Shown: positions 57,110 through 64,000 of the stretch, in pieces
Layout: each line of letters opens with the position of its first letter
Position numbering within the stretch: the first letter of the stretch is position 1
From: Collybiopsis luxurians FD-317 M1
Lineage: Eukaryota; Basidiomycota; Agaricomycetes; Agaricales; Omphalotaceae
Length of the DNA: 64,000 nucleotides
Reading direction: 5' to 3'
Assembly: GCA_000827265.1 (NCBI GenBank)
Contig: KN834785.1
Coordinates: forward strand, 317,846 to 381,845
Notes under the pieces: model-generated
The model's database searches: none
Told to the model about the DNA's origin: nothing
What the model saw: the letters and a program-made list of their open reading frames with translations, nothing else
Translations under genes and position numbers: made by a program

Positions 57110-57780
57110 ATTTAAAATGGAAGGATAGATTCTGGGAGAGAGACTGCAGCCTGATTAAAATTTTCAATGTGGGCTGCAGCCTTCTGACCAAAAGGCAGAC
57201 AAGGCTGCAGCCCCTTTGAAAGATTTGATGTGGGCTGCAGCCCCTTTGAGAAGATTTGATGTGGGCTGCAGCCCACCTTTGTATTAAAGGTTAAGTGATC
57301 TGTGTACTGAAGGCATCCCCTGATCTCAATATGCAAATGGTTGAATGCACCTATAGTATGCATTCCTGATTTATGAAGAGAATATAAACACTGTAGTAAC
57401 AATTACTATACTGAATATCAGCATCTTGCCTGCAACCCAACATGAGATCATGTTTGATCAGCACCATTCTGGGGCTTTAAGTGTGGCTAGATGTGATCAA
57501 AAGCCCTTTCTTATATCTGCTTAGGAAAGGGGAAAGAAAAAGAGGACAAACAAGGGAGAAAATTTTATTGAATAATGATCATATTGGCTGGGCTGCAGCA
57601 CCCAGAAGCTATCTGGGATATGACATTTGTGGCTGCAGCCCACTCAGCCTTAAGGCTCTGGGCTGGAGCCTTACCTAAATTATGGTGGGGCAGAATGCCC
57701 CAAAGGTACCCCTCTTAGGATAATTATTTCCCTTGAAATAATCATCCTAAGTAGGTCTGGTTAGGTGGCTGCCTGAAGTG
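57110..57780 (+). mobile_element. GGCTGCAGCC element (type B)
   Basis: The palindromic decamer GGCTGCAGCC recurs near 57173, 57201, 57233 and 57265 on the left and near 57589 and 57630 on the right, including a direct repeat of CCCCTTTGA-AAGATTTGATG. The right side has GGGGCAGAATGCCCC (57687), the hairpin CTTAGGATAATTATT with its inverse (57714-57751), and ends GGTGGCTGCCTGAAGTG (57780), as in the type A element at 31640-31942. Class unknown. Confidence 0.55.
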
Positions 57781-60700
57781 AAATACAAGTAGAGAAGTGA
57801 GATCTTCAGTGAAGAACACAATGATCTTACCCTCCTTGGTGAAACCATTGAACAGGATAGGAGGCTCTTTGAGAAAATCCATTCCTAGCAAGTTGTACTT
57901 GTTCTTAGAATAGTGAAGAAAGAAAAATAGAGTTAGAAAGAGGAATAAAATCAATAGAAAAAAAGAAACACACTTTGATATACTTAAACTCATCTGCATT
58001 GAATGCCCAGTTTGAGATGAGGTGTCATTGACCTGCAATGAGTGTCCTAGTCAAGAGCTCCTGAATCCATGTGAGCATTCTGATAGCAAAATGGGGCAGT
58101 TGTGCATTCCTCTCCAATAACAATGAATGTATTGCTAGTAGAACAAAGAATTAATTAAAGAAAAGAATAGATTAAAAAAGAGGCTCCCCACTGAATTATC
58201 TACTACACAATATTTCTCCTGAATGGGACCTCATTACTCCAGAAGTGGAGTGGACTTGTGATCTTCATATAGTTCTTTTAGGTGGAATTGAATGTAGAGA
58301 ACAGCCAAGTGCAGATGAGCTGTGTCCACATAGGAATACACAGTGGATTTGTTTTTTGGGGATGAATACCAGCCACAAAGAATGTTGGGATATGAATTCT
58401 TGGGGAAACCATCTTTGGAAGAAGTTGGGTGAAGTTCCAGGTCTTCTGAAGATGCACAATATGATTTGACATTGTCAAGATGGAATTGGTCAAAGAAAGA
58501 TTTTCAAGTTGTCAGAACAGAATTTTGTTCTGCCAATGTATACAGGAGGTTGGCATCTTGTATAGAGGAAGGAAGATATATGTGAATGTCATCTGAAGAA
58601 GTCATAATGAGAGGGAAAAGGAGACTTTGAATGAGAAAACTTGAACCCCATAGGGTTTACATATTACCATTCCTCATTTAACAAATGGGGACTTGGAAAT
58701 AATCCACAGGAAGGAGTCATAGCCAATGCAGGGTCCTGCTTCTATACAGGCATGCATTGTGACTTGGGAAGAAGTTATCAAAAGGATGAACTTCTTCAAA
58801 AAGTTTTGAAAACCTAAAATAAAAAAGTGCCAGGGCACTTAGATGAAAAACTCAGATCAATTGATTGGGGTTCCTGATTTTGTATAAGGATCTAGTTCAC
58901 TGTGATATCACACAGGAAAAATAGTTCTTGAAAATGGAAACCTATTACTAAAATGAAAGAATGTTTGCCACATTGAACCAACTTGGTGCTAGAATAGATT
59001 GACTGAGGATGGTCAGGACTTTTAGTTTTGGGGAGATAATGGGCCCAATTTAAGCCCAGGCATGTAATTGATGAAAATTGACAATTTCACCTTTGCATTA
59101 CACACACTGGCTGTAGTAATTATGATCTGACAGCCAAAGCCTACAATTACACTTGGCAGTGGTAACTTTAATGAAAATGGAACTACTTGAAGAAAGGGGA
59201 TCCATTTTGTAGAAAGGTATACCATTACCATTCAACACAGAATGCTTGAGAGATGTTGCTCTAGCATTTGTCCATGCTAGCAGACCCACCCAATTATAGT
59301 GACAGTCTCTTATAAAAGCAGGTGTATTGTTGGAACCACATATGAATCACTCAACCAAAAGGGTTACCATTACTAGAGACTATTATGAGTGACCAGCAGG
59401 CCAGATTAATAAGGAACCAGTTTGTTCTGATGCCAAGAACAAGATGGCTACGGCCTCACAGAACCCAATTAAAGATGAGCTGACTAGAGATACTGAATCT
59501 CAGAAGGAAATAAGGTTATAGATCCCTTTTGATCCAAGGGACACCATTCAATGGCAATGGGTAACCACCTATGAATAATGAGCTACAATATTAGAGTTAA
59601 AGGACACCTCTTCTTTAGAAACAGACACAACTAGATAAACACTATGAATGAATGAGGAAATGGTTGCGCTGTAGAATCAGAAGTGGGTTATTGCTCAACC
59701 CATTTGCATGGAATTAAACAAATCTGACTCAAGTCATTTAGGTTTAAAACTGAAGAGACTACCTATTAAGACTTATGGGAAACCTTTGGGTAATGATTTG
59801 GGGACAAACTCTGAAATGTTTACCTATAAGAGAAACTACAATTTGAAAGAGAATTATTTAAAATGATTTTGTATTAAACAGTAGATATTATTTTTGAGTA
59901 GTATAAATATGGTCATTAGTCTACTGTTTAATCAAGTAACCCTTGGACTGTAACAGTCTCTGTGTGAAGTGTTTGATTATTTTTCTTGCCTGGAACATGG
60001 TTGTATACCTGCCATGATTAGTGGTTGAGTTGCTCCTGTGTTTTTGATAAAGCTACTTAAGCCTAAAACCTTTGATATATATTTTCACTGAGACATTGAA
60101 AAGTTAATGAATAGTTCCTCATTGTAGAACAACTTGGAACATTTGAAAAATACAGATCATTACCTCTTCAAATAGTTGAAGTTTTGACAAACAAAAGGAT
60201 CAATCAGGTTATCTGAGCTGTCCTGGTATTGCAGAACCTTTGACAATGCACCCCTTGCACCCTTTAACACAAACAAACCTCATTACCACAATAGCTCAAA
60301 TCCTTTGAATTCTTTCCCTCATAACTCATTTACATTCTTATCTTCCTCACTTACTTTTCTTTTGACAATCAACTGGATAGTTTTCACAGTCAAGCTGAAA
60401 GCCAAGCTGAGTCCTATGTGGTTGAATGCCAGTTGTCTCTTGTCATTCCCTCACCATTTTTAGCAAGCCTGCTTACCTTTACAAAATTCCCTCCATAACA
60501 AACTCCCTACCCCCTTTGAAAAGTACAATGATAGACAGGACACAATAACCAGAGGGAAAACTTCAGGAGTTACTTAAATACACCAGGATATGTTTGAAAC
60601 AGAATCACCTACAAAAGGAATCAGCTTGTTGTATCTTTGAAAGCACCTCCATTGTCTTCTGCTGTTGAGTTTCCTTCAATGCACACTCCCTAGTACTCAT

Positions 60701-61626
60701 CACTCTTACCTCACAAAATCCTCAGTTTGCCTGAGTTTTGTGCAGAAAGGTACAACAGAAGGGAACAATTACCCATTTTTTGGGGCCAGCCTTGGTAAGT
60801 TGGACTGCATTTACAGCTTTTGAAGCTGATCAACACTAGTCTCCCTGGAGCTTCATTGGAACTGAGTTGGTTCTAAAGGTTAGTACTTTCTGTGGTTCAG
60901 TCTACACACCAATTCAATACTGTGCAGTTACCCAGTAATGCAGAATTCAAAGCCAAAATGCAAATGAGGAAGGAGGACCATATTGATATGCAGGCACATA
61001 ACTTGTGCATTGCAGAACCAATAAGATTATTTCCTGTCACATCTTGCCTTCCCAATTTTGCACATCTTGAATGATGACCCTCCCAAAATCAACAAGGAAC
61101 TTGGCTTAAGCTGCTAACAAGAGGCAAACTCGGAAATATATATGTCTTTATCTCATGAATGCCTTCAGAGCTGGCCAACTGGAAAAAATAAAAGCATGAA
61201 GGTATGTTTTGTAATTTATTCAGATGTTTAAAATTCTGCTGATTATTTTTGTGTATTGTTTGAACAGGTCGAGGACTCACTTGCAGTACCAGAAATTGAG
61301 AGTTGTAGAAGTTCAATGTGAATAAGTGTTGAATAGGATTACAGTATTTGTTTGCATTTGCAGTGCCACTCACCTTTTCCCATGAGCTAATTCTCTTTCC
61401 TCCCTAGCATCTCCAAAACAAATCAACTTTCATGGCATGGATCCCACTTGTTTTTGGCTCCAGGTACACAAATTGGTTAAGTAGCAGGTCAGCCAGTAAG
61501 TGGCATGCCCATTATTTCATTTACACTTGCTGAATGTGTATTCAGCTGAGATCCCGATGACTTTTCTGTAAGTCATGCTAGGTTATATTATCACAACTAC
61601 CCAGCTGAAACCCCAACTGTTCCTTT
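57781..61626. other. CpG-poor stretch with scattered coding scraps
   Basis: On the minus strand, two putative exons near 57785-57900 (LLGMDFLKEPPILFNGF) and 57975-58030 are separated by an intron-like segment, and a 69-codon scrap lies at 59022-59231. On the plus strand MATASQNPIKDELTRD at 59441 resembles the start of a gag-like ORF but soon meets stops. No LTR pair was found. No complete gene can be supported. Confidence 0.35.
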
Positions 61627-62346
61627 TTGCCACTAGACTTTCTACAGCGTTTCTGTGTGTTCAATGCTAAGTTTGACATTGAGGGCACTGGTGAGTCAAA
61701 TTTTTCCTTTGAGCCAGTTTGTAAACTGAACTTCGAGCTGTTTTTCCTGTTCTTCCTTTTTCATTTCTTGTTACTAATAACTCGCTTCCAATGCAAGTCC
61801 ACAGCAATACCAACATTCTCTGTCCCTCCACCATACTTTTCTGCTGCATTCAATGACAACCATTTCAAGTCTTCTTTAGCCTTCTGGTTTTCAAACCTGT
61901 CCGCACTTTCAGTTCACTTGTCAAGCAAAATCCCATTCCATGTGGTCGAAAGATCCTCAGTGCCACAGGGTTATCCTGCAATCTGCTTTCAGTCCCTGGC
62001 CTGGATATCTTTCTATGAAAGGACCTTCGGACAATGTTACAAATTGGCTGCTACAGGTGGACATCATTCACCCAATTTTGGGAGGCTATCAGTTTCAACT
62101 ACCGAATACAGAGACATTTATTGCTTACTGGAAGGGCATAGCTATCGGCTTGACTCTCTCCATAGACTCTCCTATCCCCTACTTCAAGTTTCCGGTGCAA
62201 GTGGAGGATTTCGTGCCAGGAATGTTTCTCAACCTTCACCCTTGGTGGTCCTGGACAATGGACAGGGACTTCCAAAACTCTCACAAACTTCCTGTCAGTT
62301 TTTCTGCATTTCTCTCCGAGCCTCACATTCACCAAAGGATGGATAA
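61627..62346 (+). CDS. Hypothetical gene, possibly with one intron
   Basis: A 240-codon open frame; a GTGAGT near 61692 and a CACAG near 61803 would remove a hydrophobic stretch and keep the frame, giving DIEGTAIPTFSVPPPYF. The remaining product is Ser/Leu/His-rich without a recognised domain. A second frame on the same strand (61940-62410: VDIIHPILGGYQFQLPNT, PWWSWTMDRDFQ) has equally good composition, so either a frameshift or the wrong frame choice is possible. Local CpG is higher than in the flanks. Confidence 0.35.
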   Translation: MPLDFLQRFCVFNAKFDIEGTGESNFSFEPVCKLNFELFFLFFLFHFLLLITRFQCKSTAIPTFSVPPPYFSAAFNDNHFKSSLAFWFSNLSALSVHLSSKIPFHVVERSSVPQGYPAICFQSLAWISFYERTFGQCYKLAATGGHHSPNFGRLSVSTTEYRDIYCLLEGHSYRLDSLHRLSYPLLQVSGASGGFRARNVSQPSPLVVLDNGQGLPKLSQTSCQFFCISLRASHSPKDG

Positions 62347-62823
62347 TGTCCTAGAAAATAAAATCAGCTCTTTCTGCTTTTGTGCATCCACATCCACAAG
62401 AGCTGTTTGAGTGTATTGGTTCTTTAAACTCCCCTAGACACTGAAAATCAGCAAGACCATTAATTTGGTCAGGCATATGTCAGAGTGGCATTGTAAGTGT
62501 CCAAATCCTCTTTGAATATGGTGTGGCACCTATGTCACAGTGTATGGAAACAGTATCGGTATGTAAATATTGTTTGTGAGGAACCTCTCTGACCATACAT
62601 CTTAGAAATGCTAGCTCATTGGAAAATGGAACAAACAAGTTATGATAGGCCAGTTGAAGAATGCTGGTCCTGCAGTATGCCTCATAAAGAGGTTTTTATT
62701 ACAGTACATGGTATTGAGCAGACTGATAGGTTCATTTTGTCAATCATTCATGACGTAGAGTGTTTGTGACCGCATTGACATTGCAATTTATGCCAGCTCA
62801 TTTATATTAAAATACCTGCTCAA

Positions 62824-63063
62824 TTATAATGGGACATGTACATAGTTAATAATCAAGGCATCCCATGAATCATTGAATGTGGTTTTGTTTTGAGTTACAA
62901 GACCTATAGAAGAATGCCCCCCAGTGTCTGCAATAAAGAGGTAATTCTCCTTTTTTTTGCACTCATTGCACATAAAAATGTTTCCTTGGTGGCCTTCTTT
63001 GCTTACAAGCTCCTTAAAATCCATTGCATCTCCATCTGACGGCCCAACTGAATGACTTCCCAT
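62824..63063 (-). CDS. Short hypothetical ORF with a Cys pair
   Basis: A 79-codon minus-strand frame from 63063: MGSHSVGPSDGDAMDFKELV, then MCNECKKKENYLFIADTGG and NDSWDALIINYVH. One CxxC pair is visible, too little for a zinc domain. Retained CpG near its start and protein-like composition argue for a real fragment. No neighbours support a function. Confidence 0.3.
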   Translation of the reverse strand: MGSHSVGPSDGDAMDFKELVSKEGHQGNIFMCNECKKKENYLFIADTGGHSSIGLVTQNKTTFNDSWDALIINYVHVPL

Positions 63064-63429
63064 CCCAACTGGTGAATAGTTTCAGTTAGAATCTTATTCT
63101 CTTAACTGTTGCCATGCCATGTACCAGGCTGCAATATACCGAAAGTCTTTGGTCACTTATTCTTGCCTCTGTTATAGCCTCTATGCTGAAATTACTGCCG
63201 GCAGTATTACTATCAATAGATGACCCTGCCTTAAGAGATTGTGCACTGAGCGTAAACAGGACATCAATGCTACTGAAATTAATTGCTATCTCTTACAGAG
63301 TAGCACTATGAGACAATTCAGAGCAATTAAATACTGGAAAATGAACTGCTTCTTTTTGTATCCATTGACAATTGGTGCTAGTGATATGAATTGTTCCTTA
63401 CTCTGTGAATGTATTCACTGCACATGAAT

Positions 63430-64000
63430 ATCAGAGAAATTGGTTCCCGGATTCCAAAACAACTCACTGTGAATAGATCCTACGATATTTTGTTACTGTA
63501 TTTATCATTTTAGTACCAGAGCAATCATGATTCATTGTACATAATTACTTCAGCATTTTATTGCTGCATCCTATAGCATTAAGTGTTCACTGACCCAGAG
63601 GTCAATTACTGAAAATAGGTGCTTCTGAAATCTATTTCGGTGAGTGAACAGATCGGTCATTGAAAATCAGTGCTCCTGCAGTCTATTTCAGTGACTGAAC
63701 AGATCAGTCACTGGAAATAAGTGCTTCCGCAATTTATTTCAGTGGCTGAACAGATCAGTCACTGAAATAGATTGCAGAAGCGCTTATTTGAAAATGATGC
63801 TTCTGCAACTGCTCATGCAGTCTGTTCCAGCGAGTTAACAGATCACTCACTGAAAATTAGTGCTGCTGCATTTTGTTCCAGTGACTGAAAACAATGCTCC
63901 TGCAACTGCTCATCCAATCTGTTCCAGCGACTTAACAGATCACTCACTGAAAATAAGTGCTCCTGCAATCTATTTCAGTGGCTGAACAGATAAGTTACTG
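63430..64000. repeat. Second satellite array, runs off the window
   Basis: Monomers of about 51 nt read GTCACTGAAAATAAGTGCTT then CTGCAATCTATTTCAGTGACTG and AACAGATCA. The first 27 nt resemble the 51-bp monomer at 15190-16885 (TCACTGCAAATAAATGCT-A-CTGAAAT). A local strand reversal forms a stem of about 25 bp around 63715-63785. Degenerate copies begin near 63280. The array continues past the end of the window. Confidence 0.85.

Noticed and set aside
57781..59980. Possible Gypsy retrotransposon on the minus strand
   Set aside because: LLGMDFL-type scraps recall an aspartic protease region, but no RT, integrase, primer site or LTR pair could be found.

Overview
The window looks like a repeat-rich stretch of an Agaricomycete (mushroom-forming basidiomycete) nuclear genome. 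The signs are introns of about 50 nt with GTRNGT...YAG borders and CTRAY-type branch points, and degraded coding relics of three DNA-transposon groups seen in such genomes: PIF/Harbinger, KDZ (Kyakuja-Dileera-Zisupton) and Plavaka. Species cannot be told from the sequence alone. No bacterial operons, rRNA, convincing tRNA or CRISPR were seen. Positions 45870-46682 are an assembly gap.

Layout. 1-3.8 kb: exon relics cut by two elements that share the terminus CATCAGGAAAAA and 2-bp target duplications; the second is full of TATCC/GGATA pentamers. 3.8-6.2 kb: CpG-retaining spacer with no clear gene. 6.2-8.8 kb: a PIF/Harbinger element with a DDE transposase on the minus strand and a coiled-coil, His/Ser-rich partner ORF on the plus strand. 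8.9-13.1 kb: nested inverted repeats and a degenerate tandem family. 13.3-15.0 kb: the best-preserved host-like gene, two introns plus a probable 5'UTR intron, broken by one frameshift in a TG run. 15.2-16.9 kb: a 51-bp satellite that switches strand, with a hAT-like MITE at the exact centre of one palindrome. 17-24 kb: foldback elements and fragments. 24.2-31.5 kb: a plus-strand row of decayed genes, two of them tandem paralogues with matching promoters, ending in a KDZ transposase interrupted by a 677-bp foldback. 31.6-38.8 kb: dispersed elements, a second foldback and a minus-strand relic gene. 39.0-40.7 kb: a P-loop NTPase of RHS/Crinkler-like type. 41.2-44.6 kb: Plavaka transposase. 44.8-48.7 kb: a multi-exon DUF6532-like gene with a hAT-like transposon inside one intron. 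49-56.7 kb: uncharacterised decayed ORFs. 57-63 kb: mostly non-coding relics. 63.4-64 kb: a second satellite array related to the one at 16 kb.

Two processes explain much of the window. Repeated insertion, often element into element, set the layout. C-to-T decay at CpG then removed almost all CpG from the transposon tracts and turned arginine CGA codons into TGA stops, so most transposase frames stay readable across single TGA stops. The 13.3-15 kb gene, the 9-13 kb spacer and the visible ends of the hAT-like insertion keep their CpG and so look either unmethylated or young. Family assignments are from recognised motifs only; no database search was possible.
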